NCBI GenBank assembly: GCA_934162285.1
Contig: CAKPHY010000028.1
Location: 1-14,976 of the forward strand
Direction: 5' to 3'
From: an uncultured Bacilli bacterium
Lineage (GTDB): Bacteria > Bacillota_I > Bacilli_A > RF39 > UBA660
DNA length: 14,976 bases
Shown: piece by piece, positions 8,577 to 14,973 of the stretch
Layout: every line of letters begins with the position of its first letter
How positions within the stretch are numbered: the stretch's first letter is position 1
Position numbers and translations under genes: made by a program
The notes under the pieces: model-generated
What the model was told of the DNA's origin: nothing
Database searches by the model: none
Seen by the model: the letters and a program-made list of their open reading frames with translations, nothing else

Positions 8577-8589
8577 AATGTAGTATAAT
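8561..8589 (+). promoter_or_regulatory. Promoter for the 8612-11942 gene cluster
   Basis: A perfect TATAAT lies at 8584-8589. A -35-like TTTGAA sits at 8561-8566, 17 bp upstream (or TTGAAT at 8562-8567, 16 bp). The -35 lies inside the last codons of gatB. Transcription would start near 8596, just before the GAGGTG ribosome site at 8602-8607. No terminator is visible after gatB, so read-through from gatCAB is also possible. Confidence 0.6.
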
Positions 8590-8611
8590 TAAATCGCGAT
8601 TGAGGTGAAAT

Positions 8612-9064
8612 ATGAGTAAAAAAATAAAAATAGTTTTTCTATCTTTAGCAGTATTAGTAATTCTTGTTACAAGTTATGCTATTATTAAAGTAGTTTTACC
8701 AGATTCTAATATTTCTTTATATGGAAATAGACTAGATCAAGCTAAAAAGTATCCAATAAGTGATACTAAATTAACAGCTACTGATAATAAAGTAAAAGAA
8801 AGTAAGTTTATTAATTCAGCAAAAACAAGTGTAAATGGAGCGATAATTGAAATCATTATTGACGTCAAGAAAGATACTAATCTTTTGTCAATTGAGCAAA
8901 TGCTTGATAAAGTTTTAGAACTTTATAGTGATGATGAAAAGAAAACTTATGATTTTCAAGTTTTTGTAACTTGTAAAGAAGATACAAGTGAGGATAGTGC
9001 TTATCCAATTATCGGAGCAAAACACAAAACAAGTCTTTCATTTAAGTGGACTAACAATAGTTAG
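8612..9064 (+). CDS. Membrane-anchored protein of unknown function
   Basis: The 150-residue product is not recognised. It begins with a Lys-rich start (MSKKIK) and a hydrophobic helix at about residues 7-29. The remaining 120 hydrophilic residues would lie outside the cytoplasm if orientation follows the positive-inside rule. The hydrophobic stretch has no lipobox Cys, so it is more likely an uncleaved anchor than a lipoprotein signal. The outer part has alternating beta-like segments (NGAIIEIIIDVKK, TYDFQVFVTCKED, TSLSFKW) and a single Cys. ATG is preceded by a good GAGGTG site. Its stop overlaps the ribosome site of the next gene, a sensor protein, so the two are probably made together. It could be an accessory or ligand-handling partner of that sensor, but this is only inference. 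Confidence 0.8.
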   Translation: MSKKIKIVFLSLAVLVILVTSYAIIKVVLPDSNISLYGNRLDQAKKYPISDTKLTATDNKVKESKFINSAKTSVNGAIIEIIIDVKKDTNLLSIEQMLDKVLELYSDDEKKTYDFQVFVTCKEDTSEDSAYPIIGAKHKTSLSFKWTNNS

Positions 9065-9068
9065 GTGG
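9063..9068 (+). promoter_or_regulatory. Ribosome binding site deciding the sensor start
   Basis: AGGTGG overlaps the TAG stop of the preceding gene and lies five bases before ATG 9074. The GTG at 9065, in the same frame, is inside this site and is therefore an unlikely start. Confidence 0.75.
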
Positions 9069-9073
9069 TAAAA

Positions 9074-11131
9074 ATGAATAAAAAAATTATATTTATAATT
9101 ATTTTAGCAATTGCTTTAATTGGTAGTGGCTTTGGTGTTTATTATTACCTTTCAAGTGAAGATAAAAATACATCTTTAACGAAAATAGAAAAAGAATGGA
9201 TTGAAAATAATAAACAAAATTTAATTGACTTAGGTGTTTCTAATGATATACCTGTATTAAATTATGTTGGTGAAGGCTTAGTTTTTGATTATTTCACTGA
9301 TTTAGAAAAAAATACAGGATTAGAATTTAATCGTATTTCTTACAATATAAGTGATAATATTACTACTAAATATAGTTTTAAAGGCGTTAAAACTATCAGT
9401 GATAATCAAATTGAAGTATATGCTGATAATTATGTATTATTTTCAACTGAAAATAAACATTATCAAGATTTAAATGAAATAAAAGATTTAAAAATAGGTG
9501 TTTTAGAGACTGATTTAGCTGAAATCAAAAAATATCTAAATTGTTCTAGTTGTGAAATTAAAGGATATAAGAGTATTAAAGATATTGTTAATAATATTTT
9601 AGGAAACGAAAGTAGTAATATCACAGCTTCTTTAAATGCCATGGTTGTTCCTCAATTATTATCTTTAGAACATTCTTTAAATGACAAATTACATAATAAT
9701 TATTTAATTAATGATCTTCATCTTTATTATGTTATTAATTTAGGAGATAATAGTAAATTAAATAATATTATTAAAAAATACTTTAAAAAGTGGTCAATTG
9801 AAAATTTTGATCAAGAATTTAATAAATACTTTACTTCATCATATTTTGAGTTTAGTCAAACTGATCAAAATTCTATGGCTTCATTTAAGGGTAAGAGATA
9901 TAAATATGGTTATGTTGAAAATGCTCCTTATGATTTAAATATTAATGGAACTTTATATGGAACTAATAAAGCTATTTTAGACAAGTTTAGTACTGTAGCT
10001 GATATTGAAATTTTATATGAAGAATATAGTAATATTGGGGACTTATTAAATGGTTTTAATAATGGTGATGTTGATATTTTTTATAACACATCTAGTAAAT
10101 CAGGATATGATCTAAATGGTTATATTGCAACTGATGTTTATAATGATCAAATTACTATTATTTCTAATGGTAAAACTACTTTAGATGTAACATCTTTAAA
10201 ATCATTAAATGATGTACGAGTAGGTGTTTTAAAAGATTCTTATATAGGAAAATTAGTAGGTGAAAATACTAAAAATGTAGTTGAGTATAAAACTATTAAA
10301 GAACTTGTTAATAGTAAAGAAGCAGTAATTGCTATTGATTTTAATACTTACAATTATTATGCTAAAACTACTTTGAAAAATTATAAAATTGAATATTTAA
10401 AAGATAATGATAATGCAAGTTATGTTATGAAAAGTGTAGCTAATAATTCAATTTTTAATGAATATTTAGATTTCTATTTGAGTTCACTTTCTCAAAATAA
10501 AGAAATAGGTTTAGGGTTAAACGAAATTAATAATCATACTAATTCCAAAGAATTAATTAAAAAAATTATTTTAATAAGTGGTGTTGCTTTATTATTTGTT
10601 GGTTCTATTATTTTAACAAGTCAATTAAATAAAGCTAATAAACCAACAATTTCTTTCAAAAAAAGTGAAAAAATAAAATATATGGATATGTTAACTTCTC
10701 TTAAAAATCGTAATTATTTGAATGACAATATTGATACTTGGGATGCTAGTAAAGTTTATCCACAAACAATAATAATCATCGATTTGAACAATATTGCTTA
10801 TATAAATGATAATTATGGGCATAATGCTGGTGATGAGGAAATTAAAGAAGCTGCTAATGTACTAATTAAAAATCAAGTAATTAATTCTGATATTATGCGT
10901 ACTAATGGTAACGAATTCTTAATTTATCTTGTAGGATATAAAGATCGTCAAATAGAACTTTATATTAAAAAATTAAATAAAGAATTAAAAGAATTAAGTC
11001 ATGGATTTGGAGCAGCGATTGGTTATAGTATGATCACTGATGATATTAAAACAATAGATGATGCTATTAATGAAGCGACAATTGATATGCGAAAGATAAA
11101 AGAGGAAGCTAATGATCGAAAAGACATATAA
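9074..11131 (+). CDS. Membrane sensor: two solute-binding-like domains plus degenerate GGDEF domain
   Basis: A 685-residue protein read from ATG 9074. Order: N-terminal membrane helix (about 4-24); a first periplasmic-binding type-2-like region starting after the KIEKEWIENN linker (about 35-265); a second such region starting at YKYGYVENAPYDLN (about 275-490), containing GDVDIFYN and DVRVGVLKDS; a second membrane helix (498-516); and a cytoplasmic GGDEF-family domain (about 540-680). The GGDEF fold is supported by MDMLTSLKNRNYLND, IDLNNIAYINDNYGHNAGDEE and the position of Asp570. The signature itself is NGNEF (611-615) rather than GGDEF, and no RxxD inhibitory site precedes it. Family knowledge says such tandem binding domains sense small extracellular ligands. 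Loss of the third acidic residue and the first Gly predicts little or no cyclase activity, so it may bind GTP or act as a scaffold. The 3' end overlaps the YihY gene by 20 bp. Confidence 0.85.
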   Translation: MNKKIIFIIILAIALIGSGFGVYYYLSSEDKNTSLTKIEKEWIENNKQNLIDLGVSNDIPVLNYVGEGLVFDYFTDLEKNTGLEFNRISYNISDNITTKYSFKGVKTISDNQIEVYADNYVLFSTENKHYQDLNEIKDLKIGVLETDLAEIKKYLNCSSCEIKGYKSIKDIVNNILGNESSNITASLNAMVVPQLLSLEHSLNDKLHNNYLINDLHLYYVINLGDNSKLNNIIKKYFKKWSIENFDQEFNKYFTSSYFEFSQTDQNSMASFKGKRYKYGYVENAPYDLNINGTLYGTNKAILDKFSTVADIEILYEEYSNIGDLLNGFNNGDVDIFYNTSSKSGYDLNGYIATDVYNDQITIISNGKTTLDVTSLKSLNDVRVGVLKDSYIGKLVGENTKNVVEYKTIKELVNSKEAVIAIDFNTYNYYAKTTLKNYKIEYLKDNDNASYVMKSVANNSIFNEYLDFYLSSLSQNKEIGLGLNEINNHTNSKELIKKIILISGVALLFVGSIILTSQLNKANKPTISFKKSEKIKYMDMLTSLKNRNYLNDNIDTWDASKVYPQTIIIIDLNNIAYINDNYGHNAGDEEIKEAANVLIKNQVINSDIMRTNGNEFLIYLVGYKDRQIELYIKKLNKELKELSHGFGAAIGYSMITDDIKTIDDAINEATIDMRKIKEEANDRKDI

Positions 11132-11942
11132 TAAAACTAAAAATGTTTTAAAAAAACTTTTAAAAATAATCAAAAAACCAGAAATGATAATATTACCAGG
11201 TAATTTATCATTTTCTTTGATTTTATCAATATTTCCAGCAATTATTTTATTAGGATATATATTTTCTAAATTAAACATTTCTGTTAAAGTTTTAACCGAT
11301 TTATTTGCACCAAATATTCCTGGTGATGTCGTTAATATTTTAGAAAAGTTTATTAATACTGATATTGGTAGTGGTAATGTTTTTATAACTGTTATTTTAG
11401 CCTTTATATTTGCTAGTAATGGAACAAATTCAATAATAACGACAACTAATATTCTTTATAAAAATGAAGGTGGCGAAACTATTGAAAGAAGAGTAAAATC
11501 GTTCTTTTTAGTAATTTTGCTGATGTTTGTTTTTTCCATAACGGTTTTTATTTTAGGTTTTGGGTCTTCAATTTTAAAAATGATTATAGATCGTATTGAT
11601 GGCGATTATACTTACATTTATCATTTGTTTACAGTATTAAAATGGCCAATATCATTCTTTATAATCTTTTTCTGTTTAAAAATTCTTTATACTATTGCCC
11701 CAGATAATCAAATAAAAAGTAAAACTATAAATAGTGGCGCATTATTTACAACATTAGGTTGGATTATTGTTACCTTTATTTATTCTATTTATGTTTCTAA
11801 ATTTGCTCGTTATGATGTTTTTTATGGTAGTTTGTCATCTATAGTTATTTTGATGGTTTGGGTATATATTTTAAGTAATATTTTGGTAATAGGTATAGCG
11901 ATTAATGCTAATGCTTATTTAGAAGAAAAAGAAAAAAGCTAA
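11112..11942 (+). CDS. YihY/BrkB-family inner membrane protein (UPF0761-like)
   Basis: The 276-residue product has about six hydrophobic segments (near residues 32-54, 93-119, 129-155, 172-193, 206-228 and 237-267). The family hallmarks are an N-terminal PGNLSFSLILSIFPAIILL segment and a C-terminal VWVYILSNILVIGIAINAN segment. Members were once called RNase BN, a function since assigned to another protein; the real role is unknown, although some are proposed exporters or envelope proteins. The length is typical. ATG 11112 has AGAGGA at 11101-11106, inside the end of the sensor gene, giving a 20-bp overlap and likely coupling. A charged Lys-rich tail ends the protein, and its stop lies inside the terminator hairpin. 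Pairing with a sensor gene hints at shared regulation but does not prove a joint function. Confidence 0.9.
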   Translation: MIEKTYNKTKNVLKKLLKIIKKPEMIILPGNLSFSLILSIFPAIILLGYIFSKLNISVKVLTDLFAPNIPGDVVNILEKFINTDIGSGNVFITVILAFIFASNGTNSIITTTNILYKNEGGETIERRVKSFFLVILLMFVFSITVFILGFGSSILKMIIDRIDGDYTYIYHLFTVLKWPISFFIIFFCLKILYTIAPDNQIKSKTINSGALFTTLGWIIVTFIYSIYVSKFARYDVFYGSLSSIVILMVWVYILSNILVIGIAINANAYLEEKEKS

Positions 11943-11966
11943 TTACAAATTGTAATTGGCTTTTTT
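11932..11966 (+). terminator. Intrinsic terminator overlapping the YihY stop codon
   Basis: A 16-bp stem (11932-11947 with 11951-11966) with one wobble pair (T11940 with G11958) and a 3-base loop, ending in six Ts. The stop codon TAA (11940-11942) is inside the 5' arm. The 5' arm starts with six As, so the hairpin has the symmetry of a bidirectional terminator. Confidence 0.88.
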
Positions 11967-12138
11967 AAGCATTTATGTAAAATTTCCAAGTTATCATTAA
12001 AATATTGGAATCTAATTAAAAATATTAATAATTTGTAATGCACAGAAATAGTAAACTAAAAAAATATTTAAAAATTTTTTGTTCATAAAAGTTAGTAAAA
12101 TTAAAAGCATTATATCTTAAAAGGGGTGGAAGATATAA
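11967..12138 (+). other. AT-rich intergenic region
   Basis: These 172 bases are almost all A and T. No coding frame, tRNA or convincing promoter with both hexamers is seen. A weak A/T-only inverted repeat lies around 12059-12080, and a possible -10 (TATATC, 12111-12116) has no -35 at proper spacing. Confidence 0.5.
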
Positions 12139-12210
12139 ATGAATTTAATCTTTCTTATTTTTGTTTTTTTTGCTATAATGACTATGGTGATATTATGTCA
12201 AATTTTTTAA
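12139..12210 (+). CDS. Possible 23-aa hydrophobic peptide
   Basis: ATG 12139 has a very strong site, AGGGGTGG at 12122-12129, nine bases upstream. The frame encodes 23 residues, almost all hydrophobic (MNLIFLIFVFFAIMTMV and on, with one Cys), and then stops at TAA. It would form a single membrane helix or act as a leader peptide. The ATG of the next small ORF (12195) lies inside it in another frame, so translation of one could feed the other. The longer reading of the region, starting at GTG 12126, would use a GTG that sits inside the ribosome site and is less likely. The ORF is short and AT-rich, so chance hydrophobicity is a real alternative. Confidence 0.4.
   Translation: MNLIFLIFVFFAIMTMVILCQIF
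12171..12179 (+). promoter_or_regulatory. Possible extended -10 element before the small membrane gene
   Basis: TGC followed by a perfect TATAAT. The hexamer at 17-bp spacing (12151-12156) is TTTCTT, a poor -35. It lies inside the possible 23-aa ORF, so either the promoter or the small ORF may be fortuitous. Confidence 0.35.
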
Positions 12211-12380
12211 TATGTATATTTATAATAATACTTTTAATGATACTAATAGGTAGTTATTTATTAGCTTTAAAAAAAGAAAATAAAAAGTTTTTAATAATAA
12301 CTTATACTTCTTGGGGTCTAATATTTATTGCCTTGATTTATGTTACTTTAGATATTATTATAGTTGGTGGTATTAAATAA
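12195..12380 (+). CDS. Small two-helix membrane protein, unknown function
   Basis: A 61-residue product read from ATG 12195. It has hydrophobic helices at about 4-25 and 34-59, joined by a basic loop (KKENKK), and nothing else. The frame is open upstream to GTG 12126, but that start lacks a properly spaced ribosome site, whereas GGTGA at 12186-12190 lies four bases before ATG 12195. An extended -10 (TGC then TATAAT, 12171-12179) lies just upstream; if used, the transcript would begin almost at the ribosome site. The family is not recognised. Its position before a strong promoter for engB makes it a separate unit. It could be a cell-envelope microprotein. Confidence 0.55.
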   Translation: MSNFLICIFIIILLMILIGSYLLALKKENKKFLIITYTSWGLIFIALIYVTLDIIIVGGIK

Positions 12381-12382
12381 AT

Positions 12383-12412
12383 TTTGACATATTTGATTTT
12401 AGATGTTATAAT
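12383..12412 (+). promoter_or_regulatory. Strong consensus promoter upstream of engB
   Basis: A perfect TTGACA (12383-12388) and a perfect TATAAT (12407-12412) are 18 bp apart, with TG at 12404-12405 forming an extended -10. This is the best promoter in the window. It begins three bases after the stop of the small membrane gene. Transcription from about 12419 would cover engB, the 161-aa gene and der. Confidence 0.9.
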
Positions 12413-12437
12413 TCTTTAATCTTTAAATCTTATTAAA

Positions 12438-12443
12438 AAAGGA
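12438..12443 (+). promoter_or_regulatory. Ribosome binding site favouring the TTG start of engB
   Basis: AAAGGA abuts ATG 12444 with no spacer, so that ATG cannot easily be used. The in-frame TTG at 12453 is nine bases downstream of the site, a workable distance. Confidence 0.7.
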
Positions 12444-12452
12444 ATGATTATT

Positions 12453-13034
12453 TTGAAAATTACAAGTGTAAATTTAGAAATTAGTGCAGTTAGAAGAAGC
12501 CAATATCCTACAGGGAATTTGCCAGAGTTTTTATTAGTTGGTAGATCAAATGTTGGTAAAAGTAGTTTTATTAATACAATTATCAATCGTAAAAATTATG
12601 CTCGAACTAGTGCCACTCCTGGTAAAACTCAAACAATCAATTTTTATTTAGTTAATGAAGAATTTTATTTGGTTGATGCTCCAGGATATGGTTATGCAAC
12701 ATTAAGTAAAAAAAATCAAAAGAAATTTGGTTTAATGATGGAAGATTATTTAACTTCGCGTGAAAATTTAAAACAAGTTTTTATGTTAATTGACTTTCGT
12801 CATAAATTAAGTAAAGATGATATTATGATGTTTAATTACTTAAAACACTATCAAATACCCGTAACTATAGTTGCCACTAAAATTGATAAAGTTGGAGTAA
12901 CTCAACATCAAAAGCAAAGAAACATGATCTTAAATGAATTAGAATTACCAGTTGGAGATGAATTTGTAATGTTTTCTAATATTACAAAAGAAGGTCGTGC
13001 TGAAATTTATGATCGTATTGAAAGAATTATCTAG
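12453..13034 (+). CDS. engB: Ribosome biogenesis GTPase YsxC/EngB
   Basis: A 193-residue product that fits the single-domain EngB family. These small GTPases bind the maturing 50S subunit and are essential in several Bacilli. The start is taken as TTG 12453 because the protein then begins MKIT and runs to ISAVRRSQYP, as EngB proteins do, and because the ribosome site abuts the upstream ATG 12444. Motifs: P-loop GRSNVGKS (30-37), switch region with ARTSATPGKTQ (50-60), G3 DAPGYG (75-80), G4 TKID (142-145). The C-terminal part has the expected FSNITKEGRAEI segment. It is the first gene of a run that ends with der, another ribosome-assembly GTPase. Nothing appears degraded. Confidence 0.95.
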   Translation: MKITSVNLEISAVRRSQYPTGNLPEFLLVGRSNVGKSSFINTIINRKNYARTSATPGKTQTINFYLVNEEFYLVDAPGYGYATLSKKNQKKFGLMMEDYLTSRENLKQVFMLIDFRHKLSKDDIMMFNYLKHYQIPVTIVATKIDKVGVTQHQKQRNMILNELELPVGDEFVMFSNITKEGRAEIYDRIERII

Positions 13035-13064
13035 CAAATAGTTATTTATATCATACTATATATT

Positions 13065-13070
13065 AGGTGA
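13065..13070 (+). promoter_or_regulatory. Ribosome binding site favouring a TTG start at 13076
   Basis: AGGTGA lies five bases before TTG 13076. The in-frame GTG at 13067 is inside this site and is unlikely to be the start. Confidence 0.65.
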
Positions 13071-13075
13071 TTCAA

Positions 13076-13561
13076 TTGAAAATCAAGTTGCTTTCAGAAA
13101 ATTCTTTTTTAGTTTTTGTTATTGATAAAATACCTAATATAAAAAATGATCAAGAATTAAGTGATTATTTAAAAAATGTTTTTGAAATTATAAAAGAAAA
13201 AAATAAATTTGATATATATGGTTATTATGATGTTTTAATTTATAAAGATATAAATTATGGATTAATAATAAAACTTGATAAAGAAGAACTAGAATATTTT
13301 AATTGTTACAATAAACAAATAGAAATGAAAATAGTTATTGCTGAAGAACCTAATATTTTATATTGCATTGATAATTTAAAAATATTAAAAAAAATTCCTA
13401 AATTTAAACTTTATTTGTATAAAGATAAATTATATTTAGAATTAATGTCTAAGATAAATTATATGTTATTAGGCGAATTACTTGAATATAGTGAAATTAT
13501 ATTTGAAAATGTAAAAGAAATAAAAAATAGTGGAGAAAAAATAGAAATTAAGGTGATATAA
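13076..13561 (+). CDS. Uncharacterised 161-aa protein between engB and der
   Basis: The product, read from TTG 13076, is not recognised. It has no signal peptide or membrane helix. It is rich in Lys, Ile, Glu and Tyr, and appears to alternate short beta strands and helices (for example MKIKLLSENSFLVFVID, an acidic helix near residues 22-40, then YGYYDVLIYKD and YGLIIKLDKEE). A helix-rich segment (LELMSKINYMLLGELLEYSE) precedes a charged C-terminus. A cytosolic role is likely. It lies 41 bases after engB, and its stop touches the der ATG, with the der ribosome site (AAGGTGA, 13550-13556) inside its last codons. Co-translation with der is therefore likely. A role in ribosome assembly would fit the setting, but nothing in the sequence shows it. 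Confidence 0.75.
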   Translation: MKIKLLSENSFLVFVIDKIPNIKNDQELSDYLKNVFEIIKEKNKFDIYGYYDVLIYKDINYGLIIKLDKEELEYFNCYNKQIEMKIVIAEEPNILYCIDNLKILKKIPKFKLYLYKDKLYLELMSKINYMLLGELLEYSEIIFENVKEIKNSGEKIEIKVI

Positions 13562-14878
13562 ATGAAACAAGTTGTAGCGTTAGTAGGAAAACCAAATGTT
13601 GGTAAATCAACTTTATTTAATCGATTAGTTGGTAAAAAAGTTTCCATCATTGAAGATATACCAGGTGTTACTCGTGATCGTATATATGGTGATGTAAGTT
13701 ATAAGAAAAAGCGCTTTATGGTAATAGATACAGGTGGAATTGATTTAACTGATAATACTGTTAATGCCAATATTAAAATGCAAGCCGAAATAGCCATTAA
13801 TGAAGCTGATGTAATAGTATTTGTTGTTGATGGTAAAGTAGGATTAGATCAAAATGATTTAGCAACAAGAGATATTATATTAAAATCTAATAAGAAAGTT
13901 ATAGTTGCCATTAACAAAGTTGATAGCAAAGAATCTAAAGATCATTTATATGACTTTTATGAATTAGGTTTAGATGAATATGTATATGTTAGTGGTGAAC
14001 AAAATTCTGGCATTAATGAATTACTTGATAAAATAACTGAAGATTTTCCAGACTATGAAGAAGAAAAAGCTGATAATCGTATTAAATTTTCTGTTATTGG
14101 AAGACCTAATGTTGGTAAAAGTAGTTTAGTAAATGCCATAGTTGGTTATGATCGCGTTCTTGTAAGCGATGTTGCTGGAACAACCCGTGATGCTGTTGAT
14201 ACAACCTTTAAATATGAAAATGAAGAATATGTTGTAATTGATACAGCAGGTATGCGTAAAAAAGGGAAAATTTATGAATCTATTGAAAGGTATAGTTTAC
14301 TTCGTGCTTTAAAAGCAATTGATAGATCAGACGTTTGTTTATTAGTAATAGATGCCCAAACGGGTATTATTGAACATGATAAACATATCGCAAGTTATGC
14401 TATTGATGCAGGTAAAGCAATTGTAATCGTTGTTAATAAATGGGATACTGTTGAAAATAAAGAAGAGTATATAAAGAAATTTACGAAAGAAATTCGTGCT
14501 AATTTCCAATTTATGACATATGCTCCAATTGTTTATTTGTCAGCAATGACTAAAAAAAGAATTCATACATTAATGCCTGAAATATTGAAAGTTGCTAATA
14601 ATCATAAAAAAATGGTTGATGAAAATTTAATAAATGATTGTATAAATGAAGCTTATGCTTTAAATTTACCGCCAAGTTATAAAGGTAAAAGATTAAAAAT
14701 CTATGGAACCACTCAAGTTTCTACATGTCCACCAACATTTAATATAAAAGTTAATAGTAAAGGACTTGTACATTTTTCTTATGAAAGATATTTAGAAAAT
14801 AAAATAAGAGAGAACTTTGATTTTGAAGGAACACCGATTGTCATTTATTTTAAAAACAAAGGTGAAGAAAAAATATAA
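13562..14878 (+). CDS. der: Ribosome-associated GTPase Der (EngA), double GTPase domain
   Basis: The 438-residue product has the normal Der length and the tandem GTPase layout unique to this family. Domain 1: GKPNVGKS (9-16), DTGG (56-59), NKVD (118-121). Domain 2: GRPNVGKS (180-187), DTAG (227-230), NKWD (292-295). A KH-like C-terminal domain follows (about 350-438, with PPSYKGKRLKIYG and a late GTPIVIYFKNK). Der is needed for late 50S subunit assembly. ATG 13562 directly follows the previous stop, with AAGGTGA six to seven bases upstream. It is third in the run from the promoter at 12383. A short basic, acidic end (KGEEKI) closes the protein. All GTP-binding motifs are intact. Confidence 0.97.
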   Translation: MKQVVALVGKPNVGKSTLFNRLVGKKVSIIEDIPGVTRDRIYGDVSYKKKRFMVIDTGGIDLTDNTVNANIKMQAEIAINEADVIVFVVDGKVGLDQNDLATRDIILKSNKKVIVAINKVDSKESKDHLYDFYELGLDEYVYVSGEQNSGINELLDKITEDFPDYEEEKADNRIKFSVIGRPNVGKSSLVNAIVGYDRVLVSDVAGTTRDAVDTTFKYENEEYVVIDTAGMRKKGKIYESIERYSLLRALKAIDRSDVCLLVIDAQTGIIEHDKHIASYAIDAGKAIVIVVNKWDTVENKEEYIKKFTKEIRANFQFMTYAPIVYLSAMTKKRIHTLMPEILKVANNHKKMVDENLINDCINEAYALNLPPSYKGKRLKIYGTTQVSTCPPTFNIKVNSKGLVHFSYERYLENKIRENFDFEGTPIVIYFKNKGEEKI

Positions 14879-14884
14879 TGATAA

Positions 14885-14943
14885 AAACTGGTTTAATTGT
14901 GAAATGCACCCTTTAGGGTAGACATTTATAAAAAAACTAGTTT
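14885..14943 (+). other. Nested hairpin downstream of der
   Basis: An outer 10-bp stem (14885-14894 with 14934-14943, one G-T pair) encloses an inner imperfect hairpin: 14902-14906 pairs with 14923-14927 and 14908-14911 with 14916-14919, around a TTTA loop. The two outer arms are also each close to self-palindromic (AAACTAGTTT is perfect). No T-run follows, so it is not a classic terminator. It may be a processing or operator structure or the 3' end of the der transcript. Confidence 0.5.
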
Positions 14944-14944
14944 G

Positions 14945-14953
14945 TGCTAGAAT
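14945..14953 (+). promoter_or_regulatory. Extended -10 element near the window end
   Basis: TGC followed by TAGAAT, one mismatch from TATAAT. The hexamer at 17-bp spacing (14925-14930) is TTTATA. Transcription would start near 14960, just before the strong ribosome site, so it probably serves a gene that starts just beyond the right edge. Confidence 0.5.
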
Positions 14954-14973
14954 ACACTTCCGAAAGGAGGTGT
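14954..14973 (+). promoter_or_regulatory. Strong Shine-Dalgarno inside a GAAA-loop hairpin
   Basis: An 8-bp stem (14954-14961 with 14966-14973, one G-T pair) with a GAAA tetraloop. The loop and 3' arm form AAAGGAGGTG, close to the ideal anti-16S complement, followed by TTTT at the window edge. It is either the ribosome site of a gene beginning just outside the window, partly masked in read-through RNA, or the stem of an intrinsic terminator for der. The first reading is favoured by the nearly perfect ribosome site. Confidence 0.5.

Noticed and set aside
8545..8589. TTGACA at 8545-8550 as the -35 of the 8584 promoter
   Set aside because: The spacing to TATAAT is 33 bp; the TTTGAA/TTGAAT at 8561-8567 has the right spacing.
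10994..11278. Minus-strand 94-codon frame across the sensor/YihY junction
   Set aside because: It overlaps two well-supported genes and has no recognisable protein features or promoter.
12126..12194. GTG 12126 start giving an 84-aa form of the small membrane protein
   Set aside because: The GTG sits within the ribosome site itself, and the added N-terminal residues are not membrane-like; ATG 12195 has its own site.
13459..13650. Minus-strand 63-codon frame across the start of der
   Set aside because: It is antisense to the conserved der P-loop region and looks like a shadow of that coding sequence.
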